Origin: Pseudoclavibacter sp. AY1F1 | GTDB lineage: Bacteria > Actinomycetota > Actinomycetes > Actinomycetales > Microbacteriaceae | Direction of reading: 5' to 3' | DNA: 40,592 nucleotides | Assembly: GCF_002931075.1 (NCBI RefSeq) | Contig: NZ_PSTQ01000019.1 | Coordinates: 1-40,592 of the forward strand | Part shown: one piece after another, positions 25,201-34,669 of the stretch | Position numbering within the stretch: the first letter of the stretch is position 1 | Layout: every line of letters begins with the position of its first letter | Program-made: the position numbers and the translations under genes | Notes under the pieces: model-generated | Seen by the model: only the letters and a program-made list of their open reading frames with translations | Databases searched by the model: none | Told to the model about the DNA's origin: nothing

Positions 25201-25547
25201 GCCAGGTGAAGACGCACGCGGTGGGCCTCACCGGCCCGGTGCACCTGATTTCGACGCAGCAGGTGCCCATTGACGCCACGCCGGAGCCGTCGAGCACATC
25301 GGAGCCGACGCCGCAGCCAACCTCAACCGACGGCACCGGCACAACCGCGCCGACGACGACCCCCGGCAACGGTTCCGGAAACGGCGGCAACGGCGGCTCT
25401 GACGCAGGCGGCAAGGACGGCGACCTCGCCACGACGGGCGTCGACGGCAGCCTCGCCGGCTTCCTCGCGCTCCTCGGGGCCGTGCTCGCGGGAACCGGAG
25501 CGGCGTTCCTCATCAAGAAGCGCCGCGGACGCGTGACGAGCGAGTAG
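22281..25547 (+). CDS. Secreted, wall-anchored GH106-like hydrolase 3
   Basis: A 1088-residue protein starting at GTG with GGGAGAA upstream. The signal peptide ends near ASPASA (residue 42). MRWWWQTPIS at 65-74 and GFSSVEIAFS start the catalytic region; FEDSLELHADSLFWTPDFLD (DSxE at 290-293), ARGYDPTAYLPF and GIEGESLNSGD follow, a GH106-like pattern closest in style to hydrolase 1. A lectin-like sandwich (GVELDIEGALGTSVVSVNGTEV) precedes the linker. The Thr/Pro/Gly linker, LATTG (1049-1053), hydrophobic span and KKRRGR tail complete a sortase signal almost identical to that of hydrolase 2, extending at DNA level into the terminator. The different promoter region suggests separate control, perhaps by the TetR gene before it. 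Confidence 0.78.
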   Translation: MSLKRSTSSALPQWVRACAAGAVLAVGATGLATGPLASPASAVTTSGALSTEELADPGSESRPGMRWWWQTPISEAEALREVRAIAEAGFSSVEIAFSATFWASDVQRQVLGVVLDEAETLGVEVSMTMGAAWPVQTPNTGIGTPYVQKELQYGRVDVAAGTAFSGALPLPLDDAAGERPAELVAVTAARVLEAGPVVAGEAVPPEKSTVLDPESVVDLTATVVDGTVSWTAPAEGDWILFAYWQRDAEQNVTSAFDPAAAKAATEYLDEHQIGDNGEQLGKVGGDLFEDSLELHADSLFWTPDFLDSFEDARGYDPTAYLPFFFAHGMSHYWVPNEEPTPDFAAVDETGERVRSDYYTTLTDLYVDGHLKPYQEWAEGYGVDFKTQPAYGQNLDVIRSAREMALMGAGIEGESLNSGDRFPVRSDEATWRFALDWQRTLVAGAHQGGANRVSSELGAQFQGAFEITLNDYQQLMDKEWAAGLTQPYVHGYASQADDAPWPTQDRFWGLTGESWNDETYPQWAAWSELTDYWARGTLVLETGTPKTDVAIYSTDFLTTSARGVFDPSEDATAPDQLFETRGLENHGYSVQYLDPKGLVDAGAVRDETLFPDGPAYQALVIDERSIDGAAAEALADASSNGLAIVVVGDAPKVDSSFTSGEAGNAKVEAAMSTILASANTRTVPTQADVQPALEDLGVSARVSWNDAPVLTQYRQSGDTTYVYLYNTSSETVDFAPEINTRGAVSEIDLWEGERNPVAQFTTTGTSTVVPLSLEPLGTTVIEIDSTQEPWSGAITNAEPLPVTFDDGGSPVWTATATDAAELTRADGSTASVSAELGADRAPLALDTWDLQVTSAAADGGATIQVEGLTELKDWREIPGLEDKSGTGAYTSTIDLPESWFATGAGVELDIEGALGTSVVSVNGTEVSRHVGRDTTHDITDALRPGENVIEIELATTLRNAVSAAGGVPAPFPNPGQVKTHAVGLTGPVHLISTQQVPIDATPEPSSTSEPTPQPTSTDGTGTTAPTTTPGNGSGNGGNGGSDAGGKDGDLATTGVDGSLAGFLALLGAVLAGTGAAFLIKKRRGRVTSE

Positions 25548-25566
25548 CTCACACCTGCCCACGGCG

Positions 25567-25609
25567 GCGGCCCCGTGCATCCACTTCACGAGTGAATGCG
25601 CGGGGCCGC
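25567..25609 (+). terminator. Terminator of GH106-like gene 3
   Basis: A 19-base stem with one C-A mismatch and one wobble pair, loop TCACG. It is a diverged copy of the hairpin at 21489-21530: the left arm is the same and the right arm has changed while largely keeping pairing. Confidence 0.7.
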
Positions 25610-25679
25610 GGTTGGCTACCGCCAGGCCACGGCCCGACCCACGCACCCTCAGAGCAGACCAGACTACCCATGCGGACGA

Positions 25680-25712
25680 CTGCATTTGTGCCTCGTAGGG
25701 GTACAAACGCAG
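25680..25712 (+). promoter_or_regulatory. AbiEi operator, distal site
   Basis: CTGCATTTGT-N13-ACAAACGCAG: inverted arms with one mismatch. It matches the proximal site in arm sequence and in the 13-base spacing. Confidence 0.7.
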
Positions 25713-25741
25713 CACCACTCTTCTTGACCCGCTTGTGTCGA

Positions 25742-25774
25742 CTGCGTTTGTCACCTATGAGAGTACAATCGCAG
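25742..25774 (+). promoter_or_regulatory. AbiEi operator, proximal site
   Basis: CTGCGTTTGT-N13-ACAATCGCAG, ending one base before the abiEi ATG. TACAAT (25764-25769), a good -10 box, lies inside the right arm, so binding here would block transcription directly. Paired inverted repeats before abiE operons are known to be bound cooperatively by AbiEi. Confidence 0.7.
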
Positions 25775-25775
25775 T

Positions 25776-26741
25776 ATGAGCGAGTCCGGGTCCGTAGCTG
25801 CAGAAGCCCTTCAGGTGGTGGAACTTGGAGGTGGACTCGCAACGACCGCGCTGGCGGAACGTCACGGCGTCAGTCGCGCACAGCTGGCGCGCCTCGTGAA
25901 AACTGGCGTCCTTGACCGCGTAGCTCAGGGCGTGTACTCACTTTCTGGTGCCGTCGACCCCCATCAGCACCGCAGGGCAGCCTGGCTGACACTCGACCCG
26001 TCCACACTGCCCGAAAAGCGTCTCCGCGATCCGATCCCCACCGGCGTCATCTCACACACGTCCGCTGCCGCAATGCACGGTCTCGGCGATCTTCTGGATG
26101 ACGCGCCAGAGATCACCGTTGCGACCCGAAAACAGTCACGCCGCGGCACCAAACTTCACCGACGCAACCTATCCACGAGCGATGTCATGATCGTGGATTC
26201 CCTTCCGGTGACAACCCCGGAGCGGACAATTGCCGATCTCCTGCGAGCTGGCCATGATGAAGGGCACGTGGTGGATATCGTCCGCTCCGGGGCAGCGCAA
26301 GGACTCCTCGACCCCAAGGGACTCGCCAAGCAACTCGATCCGATCGCGAGTCGACTCGGCGAGCCCGATGGCCAACACCTCGCGGAGCGGCTCCTCGATC
26401 TTTCGGGGCTCAGCACCCGAGCGCTCGCCGCCGCCGTCTCAGGCACGCCGATCGGCGACGCCATCCGGTACAGCGCCATTGCAGACCTCATGGGTGCAGT
26501 TTCCGTTCCCGCCGCCATCGAGATGAGGCAGGCGCTCACAAATCTCGTCGGCGCAACCGGCACCCTCAGCGAGGCTGCGCGCGCCGCGATGATGGCCGCA
26601 GCCCCAGACCTCGCCCAATTCAACGCAGGAACATTTGCGGCCGTTCGAGCTGCGCTCCCCAAGCATCGAACGGTTCCGGAGGTCTCGAAGATCGCGGACG
26701 CGACTGAACGCGATCAGACGGGTGCGGACACCAACTCGTGA
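25776..26741 (+). CDS. abiEi: Type IV antitoxin, AbiEi family
   Basis: A 321-residue protein. The N-terminal winged helix-turn-helix is ALAERHGVSRAQLARLVKTG, followed by RVAQGVYSLSG, the usual start of AbiEi antitoxins. The next part (GVISHTSAAAMHGLGD, EITVATRK, PVTTPERTIADLLRAGHDEG) is the typical AbiEi body. In studied systems this protein binds its own promoter and counters the toxin without direct complex formation. The ATG is 6 bases from a -10-like TACAAT, so the mRNA is probably leaderless. Its stop overlaps the GTG start of the toxin gene (GTGA). Confidence 0.85.
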   Translation: MSESGSVAAEALQVVELGGGLATTALAERHGVSRAQLARLVKTGVLDRVAQGVYSLSGAVDPHQHRRAAWLTLDPSTLPEKRLRDPIPTGVISHTSAAAMHGLGDLLDDAPEITVATRKQSRRGTKLHRRNLSTSDVMIVDSLPVTTPERTIADLLRAGHDEGHVVDIVRSGAAQGLLDPKGLAKQLDPIASRLGEPDGQHLAERLLDLSGLSTRALAAAVSGTPIGDAIRYSAIADLMGAVSVPAAIEMRQALTNLVGATGTLSEAARAAMMAAAPDLAQFNAGTFAAVRAALPKHRTVPEVSKIADATERDQTGADTNS

Positions 26742-27682
26742 ACGAGCTGCCCCACGGATTCCCTTACGAGACTGGCACGGCGCTGTGGTCCGCCGTCACA
26801 GACAAGACGAAGCGCATTGCTTCGCAGGACACACCCGGCCAGCGTCGATCGGCACTCATTCAAGGCCTCCAACGCGAGTTCATATTCGGCCGTTTCCTGG
26901 CTCGAATCTTCAGCGACGACGCAACGCCTTGGGTACTCAAGGGCGGCTCCGCCATGCTGCTTCGAGTTCATGATGCGCGATCAACCAAGGACATCGACCT
27001 GCTCCACGAGATCGGCGACCTCCAAGCTGCCATGTTCGCTCTCGAGAGAGCGGCCAGCATCGACCTTCGCGACCACTTCTTCTTCCAGCGGTCGCGCACA
27101 ACACGCACCATGGTCACGACAGGCCACGACCACATCCAGGGAACACGCGTGACCTTCGATGCCCGGTGCGGAGTCAAAAACGTCGGACGCATCGGCGTCG
27201 ACCTCGTCACCGGCTCTGTCATGACAGGCGACCCTGAAAGCGTCCCGGCCCACCCAGATCTCGGAATCGACGACCTCGTGGCCCCGCACATCCGGATCTA
27301 CCCGGCTCCCGACCACATCGCAGACAAAGTCTGCGCTACCGCCAGCACCTACCGGAGCGCAGTATCCAGCCGCCCTCGCGACCTCGTCGATCTCGTCGTG
27401 TTCGCAACCACAGCCACGCTCGACAGCACCTCACTCAGAACTGCCATACAGAGCGAGTGGGCGCATCGTAGCCTCCCAAACGAGCCGAGTTTCAATCCGC
27501 CCGAGGCTTGGGCGCGCCCCTACGCCGAGCTTGCCGCTTCCATCCCAGCCTGCGACGAACATGCGACCTTCGACAAGGCCGTTGACCTCGTCGATCGATT
27601 TCTCGCCCCCGCGCTCGCGACGCCGACTGCGCCGCCCGGACGCTGGAACCCGCAGACTTGCGACTGGGCGCCGCATCCCTGA
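26738..27682 (+). CDS. abiEii: Type IV toxin, AbiEii nucleotidyltransferase
   Basis: A 314-residue protein of the AbiEii/DUF1814 nucleotidyltransferase group. The metal-binding motif is GGSAMLLR followed by RSTKDIDLL: Gly70-Ser71 with Asp85 and Asp87. A conserved lysine appears in IADKVCA (Lys197) and a further acidic motif in RDLVDLV (about 216-222), as in the family. Characterised members transfer nucleotides, in some cases to tRNA acceptor ends, arresting growth; the target here is unknown. The GTG start overlaps the antitoxin stop, giving tight coupling. All key motif residues are intact, so the toxin should be functional. A role in phage abortive infection is possible but not shown by the sequence. 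Confidence 0.85.
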   Translation: MNELPHGFPYETGTALWSAVTDKTKRIASQDTPGQRRSALIQGLQREFIFGRFLARIFSDDATPWVLKGGSAMLLRVHDARSTKDIDLLHEIGDLQAAMFALERAASIDLRDHFFFQRSRTTRTMVTTGHDHIQGTRVTFDARCGVKNVGRIGVDLVTGSVMTGDPESVPAHPDLGIDDLVAPHIRIYPAPDHIADKVCATASTYRSAVSSRPRDLVDLVVFATTATLDSTSLRTAIQSEWAHRSLPNEPSFNPPEAWARPYAELAASIPACDEHATFDKAVDLVDRFLAPALATPTAPPGRWNPQTCDWAPHP

Positions 27683-27719
27683 GCGAGGAATACCGAGAAC
27701 TGCCGATACCGTGGCAGAC

Positions 27720-28751
27720 ATGTCGGATGCGCAGCTGGACCAGCCCACACGCGACCCGGCCCACCCCCGTGCCGCCTCGATGCGGGCGGTCGTGAACTCG
27801 ACGGACGGCGGGCCGCGCAGCCTCGAGCTCCGCGACGTGCCCATCCCCCACCGACCGCCCGGACACGTGCTGGTCGAGGTTCGCGCGGCGGGCGTCGCGT
27901 TCCCGGATGTGCTGCAGTCGCGCAGCGAGTACCAGCACCGCATCCCGACCCCGTTTGTGCTGGGCAGCGAGTTCGCCGGAGTCGTCGTCGAGGCCGGCGA
28001 CGATTCGGGCTTCGCGGTCGGCGACCGCGTCTTCGGCGTTGCGAGCCACGGCTCCTTCGCCGAGTACGTCGTCGCGCCGGCAGACCGGGTGCTCCCGCTG
28101 CCCGACTCGATCGACCTCATCGACGCCGCTGCGCTGCCCATCAACCTGTTGAGCGCTGACTTCGCGCTCCTCGACCGCGGGCAGGTGCAGCCCGGCGAGA
28201 CCGTGCTCATCCAGGGCGCAGCCGGCGGCCTTGGCGTCGCGCTCATCCAGCAGGCGAAACTCATCGGCGCCACGGTCATCGCCGTCGTTTCGACCGAGGA
28301 GAAGGCAGCGCTCGCCAGGTCGGTCGGCGCCGACCACACCGTGTTCGCGGCGGATTTTCTCTCCGAGGTCCGTCAGCTGACGCAGGGACGCGGCGTCGAC
28401 GTCGTGCTAGATCCGGTCGGTGGCGACCGCTTCACCGACTCACTGCGCTGCCTCGCGAAGCGCGGCCGCCTGGTCGTGCTCGGTTTCACGGGCGGGAGCA
28501 TCCCGACCGTCAAGACCAATCGACTTCTCCTGAACAACATCTCCGTCGTCGGCGCCGCCTGGGAGGGGCTCATGCCCGCGTGCCTCGTGTCGCTCCCCGA
28601 GCAATGGTCCCGGCTCTCACCCGCCGTCGAGCGGGGGCAACTGCGGGCCTCCATCAGCGAGGTCGTTCCGCTCGAGCGTGCAGCCGAGGCCGTCGCGAGC
28701 CTCGACGAGCGACGGGCGCGCGGCAAGATCGTGATCGACCTGGGGCTGTAG
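27720..28751 (+). CDS. NADPH:quinone oxidoreductase-like protein (MDR, zinc-free)
   Basis: A 343-residue medium-chain dehydrogenase/reductase. The N-terminal GroES-like part shows VEVRAAGVAFPDVLQSR and PFVLGSEFAGVVVEAG, lacking the cysteine and histidine zinc ligands of alcohol dehydrogenases. The Rossmann motif is GAAGGLGVALIQQAKLIGAT. The C-terminal LERAAEAVASLDERRARGKIVIDL is typical of quinone reductase-like members. Start choice is uncertain: ATG 27720 gives an unusual 20-residue extension, whereas ATG 27780 (MRAVVNSTDGG) matches usual family starts. Neither has a strong ribosome site. No operon partner is obvious. Confidence 0.82.
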   Translation: MSDAQLDQPTRDPAHPRAASMRAVVNSTDGGPRSLELRDVPIPHRPPGHVLVEVRAAGVAFPDVLQSRSEYQHRIPTPFVLGSEFAGVVVEAGDDSGFAVGDRVFGVASHGSFAEYVVAPADRVLPLPDSIDLIDAAALPINLLSADFALLDRGQVQPGETVLIQGAAGGLGVALIQQAKLIGATVIAVVSTEEKAALARSVGADHTVFAADFLSEVRQLTQGRGVDVVLDPVGGDRFTDSLRCLAKRGRLVVLGFTGGSIPTVKTNRLLLNNISVVGAAWEGLMPACLVSLPEQWSRLSPAVERGQLRASISEVVPLERAAEAVASLDERRARGKIVIDLGL

Positions 28752-28830
28752 CAAACCGACACCCCGAGCCCGACTAGTCCGAGCACCCATCCTCTCGACT
28801 GACTACCCGCTCCCCTGCCAGACTCGAACG

Positions 28831-29955
28831 ATGACCTCCCCCACATCCCCCGCGTTTGTCGCCGACCTCCCCGCCCCGATCGCCCGCCTCGCGGAGGGCG
28901 TCGAGCTGCTGGACCCGGCGGATGCTCCTCCGCTGCGCTGGGGGATCCTCGGTGCCGGCCACATCGCGCGCAGGTTCGCACAGGAGGTGCCCCAGCACAC
29001 CCGGTCGACGATCGCGGCGGTCGGGGCTCGTGAGCTGTCACGCGCTCAGGCATTCGCCGACGAGCTGGGCGTCGATCGCGCCCACGGCTCCTACGCCGAA
29101 CTCATCGCGGACCCGGACGTCGACGCCATCTACCTCGCGACCATCAACTCGACGCACCACGACCTCGCGCTCGCGTGCATCCGCGCTGGCAAGCCGGTGC
29201 TCGTCGAGAAGCCGTTCACCCTCAGCGCCTCCGAGGCCCGCGAGGTCCTCGCCGCAGCAGCAGAGCGCGGAGTGCTGGTCGTCGACGGCATGTGGACCCG
29301 CTTCCTCCCCCAGTTCGCGGTCGCGAGACAGATCGCCGCAAACGGATTGCTCGGCCGTCTCGTCACCGCACACGCGAACTTCGCCGGGATCATGCACGCA
29401 CCCGTCCCGCGCATCGTCGACGTCGAGCAGGGCGGCGGCGCGCTGCTCGACATCGGTGTCTACGCGGTTGCCGCGGTGCACGACTTCCTCGGCCCGCCCG
29501 TCGAGGTCGCGGCGGCCGGCAACCTGCTCCCGGGATACGCCGTCGACGGCTCCGCATCCGTCATCATGCGCACCGCGAGCGCAGTCGGCACGGCTCGATG
29601 CAGCTTCGAGGGGCGGGCCCCGTCGACGGCGGAGTTCGTGTTCGAGCGCGGCATCGTCGAGCTGCCGGAAGAGTTCTTCGTTCCCGGGATGCTGCGCGTG
29701 AGCGAGTTCGGCGGCGACGGTTCCGTGCAGTCCTCGGATGAGTCGACCGACGGTGTCAGCGGTGCGCTCACCACCGAGTGGGATGCGACGGTGCCCGGTG
29801 GCTTCCAGTTCGAGGCTGCGGAGTTCGCGCGCCTCCTCGCGAGCGGCGCCACGCAGTCAGCGGTGATGCCCTGGCAAGCAACCGTCGAGATCATGGAGAT
29901 CCTCGACCAGGCGCGGGCCGCGATCGGCGTCGTCTACCCGGGCGAGGCGATCTGA
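28831..29955 (+). CDS. Gfo/Idh/MocA family oxidoreductase
   Basis: A 374-residue NAD(P)-dependent dehydrogenase. The N-terminal Rossmann fold starts with RWGILGAGHIARRFA near residue 36 after a non-typical leader of about 35 residues. The EKP motif (GKPVLVEKPFTLSASEA) is intact, as is the active-site region GGALLDIGVYAVAAVHDFLG with the conserved Asp and Tyr. Substrates in this family are sugars, inositols and dihydrodiols; sequence does not decide. It lies 79 bases after the quinone reductase gene and before the beta-glucoside operon, and could be transcribed alone. Confidence 0.82.
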   Translation: MTSPTSPAFVADLPAPIARLAEGVELLDPADAPPLRWGILGAGHIARRFAQEVPQHTRSTIAAVGARELSRAQAFADELGVDRAHGSYAELIADPDVDAIYLATINSTHHDLALACIRAGKPVLVEKPFTLSASEAREVLAAAAERGVLVVDGMWTRFLPQFAVARQIAANGLLGRLVTAHANFAGIMHAPVPRIVDVEQGGGALLDIGVYAVAAVHDFLGPPVEVAAAGNLLPGYAVDGSASVIMRTASAVGTARCSFEGRAPSTAEFVFERGIVELPEEFFVPGMLRVSEFGGDGSVQSSDESTDGVSGALTTEWDATVPGGFQFEAAEFARLLASGATQSAVMPWQATVEIMEILDQARAAIGVVYPGEAI

Positions 29956-29973
29956 TCCGCGCAGCGCATCCGT

Positions 29974-30002
29974 TTGCCATGTCGCGAGTATGTGGTTACA
30001 GT
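29974..30002 (+). promoter_or_regulatory. Promoter of the beta-glucoside operon
   Basis: TTGCCA (29974-29979) and TACAGT (29997-30002) have a 17-base spacer. Transcription would begin near 30008, right at the first base of the RAT hairpin. A 22-bp palindrome (CAGTGACA-N6-TGTCACTG, 29999-30020) overlaps the -10 and start. Confidence 0.5.
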
Positions 30003-30008
30003 GACAGC

Positions 30009-30037
30009 GGCTTGTCACTGCTTCCGCAGGCAACACC
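30009..30037 (+). promoter_or_regulatory. RAT antiterminator site for BglG-type protein
   Basis: The 29-base element begins GGCTTGTCACTGC, then TTCC, then GCAGGCAACACC. It aligns base for base with the ribonucleic antiterminator consensus (GGATTGTTACTGC, loop, GCAGGCAAAACC) of the bgl/lic/sac leaders, with few changes. It sits 51 bases before the antiterminator gene. A competing pairing of its 3' half with downstream GTGTTTCC (about 30052-30060) is possible, but I see no classic T-rich terminator. Confidence 0.75.
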
Positions 30038-30087
30038 GCAGCTGTTTCGACGACGATTTCAGCAAGCGTGTTTCCTAGGAGAGCAAG

Positions 30088-30912
30088 ATGATCATTCGGC
30101 GGGTACTCAACAACAACGTTGTTGACGCGTTGGACGACTCCCTGCAGGAGGTCATCGTCTTCGGCAAGGGCCTCGGCTTCCGCTCGAAGCCGGGCGAGCG
30201 TGTCGACCAGTCGCTGGTCGAGAAGGTCTTCCGACTGGAGGATGACGCTGCCAGTCGGCACTTCGCCTCCATCGTCGACTCCATCCCGGCAGAGATCCTC
30301 ACGGCGACCGCCGACCTCGTCGCCCGCGCCCGCACCGAACTGAGCGCGAAGATCAGCGACAGCCTCTACGCGAGCCTCGCCGACCACTTCGTGTTCGCCG
30401 TACAGCGCGCCCGCGACGGAGGCGACTTCACCGTCCCGCTCGCCGTCGAGGTGCGCCGCTACTACCCCAGCGAGTACGCCTTCGCGAAGAGCGCCGTCGC
30501 AGAGCTCAACTCGCGCCTCGACGTCGAGCTGCCCGAAGAAGAAGCGACCAGCATCGCCCTCCACGTCATCAACGCGCAGGTCGGCGGCGCCGCCGACAGC
30601 GCGGCCCGCCTCATGGAGCTCACCCACTCGATCCTCGACATCGTGCGCCTCCATTTCGGCCTGCACTACGACGACGCCGACTCCTCCTACCTGCGCTTCG
30701 TCACGCACGTGCGCTTCTTCGCCCAGCGCGTGCTCCTCGGCGAGACCGTGCAGCGCGACGACGCCGAGCTGCTGCGCATCCTCACCGAGCAGAAGCCCAC
30801 CGCCTTCGCGAGCGTCGACAAGGTGGACGCCTTCGTGAAACGCAGCCACGGCCACGCGATGAGCGCCTCCGAGAAGGTCTACCTCGGCCTGCACATCGCG
30901 AACTTCCTCTGA
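30088..30912 (+). CDS. bglG: BglG/LicT-family transcription antiterminator
   Basis: A 274-residue protein. Residues 1-55 are the CAT RNA-binding domain (MIIRRVLNNNVVDALDDSLQ, VIVFGKGLGF). Two PTS-regulation domains follow: PRD1 about 65-170, containing SLADHFVFAVQRA and a conserved RRYYPSEYAFA, and PRD2 about 170-274, with the conserved histidines in SIALHVINAQ and VTHVRFFAQRV, ending in YLGLHIANFL. It should bind the RAT hairpin in its own leader when sugar is present and not when the PTS protein phosphorylates it. Ribosome site AGGAGAG precedes the ATG. It heads an operon with EIIBCA and a phospho-beta-glucosidase. Confidence 0.88.
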   Translation: MIIRRVLNNNVVDALDDSLQEVIVFGKGLGFRSKPGERVDQSLVEKVFRLEDDAASRHFASIVDSIPAEILTATADLVARARTELSAKISDSLYASLADHFVFAVQRARDGGDFTVPLAVEVRRYYPSEYAFAKSAVAELNSRLDVELPEEEATSIALHVINAQVGGAADSAARLMELTHSILDIVRLHFGLHYDDADSSYLRFVTHVRFFAQRVLLGETVQRDDAELLRILTEQKPTAFASVDKVDAFVKRSHGHAMSASEKVYLGLHIANFL

Positions 30913-30931
30913 CACGGCAACGCCGCATCCA

Positions 30932-30965
30932 CCCCACAGTTTTCAACACCCCAATTTTCAGTACC
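30932..30965. repeat. Short imperfect tandem repeat in bglG-PTS gap
   Basis: CCCCACAGTTTTCAACA and CCCCAATTTTCAGTA stand side by side, with a third CCCCAAG after them. It lies in the 118-base gap before the PTS gene. No function is evident, and there is no second RAT here. Confidence 0.4.
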
Positions 30966-31030
30966 CCAAGAATCCACCGCAGCGTGAGGGCAACCGCGTG
31001 AAGCCGGGATTTCCCAACCAGGAGACACCC

Positions 31031-34548
<3,518 letters not shown>

Positions 34549-34575
34549 CCACCCGGTCGACAGCAACCATCCGAT

Positions 34576-34604
34576 GGGCCGCCATGCAACATGCATGGCG
34601 GCTC
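34576..34604 (+). terminator. Terminator of the beta-glucoside operon
   Basis: GCCGCCATGCA and its complement form an 11-bp perfect core, extended to 13 by one wobble and one G-C pair, with a 3-base loop. It follows the GH1 stop by about 28 bases. Confidence 0.7.
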
Positions 34605-34669
34605 ACTCGTTTCGGGAGACGGGCACGCCAGTAAGCTCGGGGGATTGCCCGCTCTCGAGATGGACCCCA

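Noticed and set aside
30913-31030. Second RAT site before the PTS gene
   Set aside because: The gap contains only short CCCCA/TTTTCA repeats and no RAT-like pairing.
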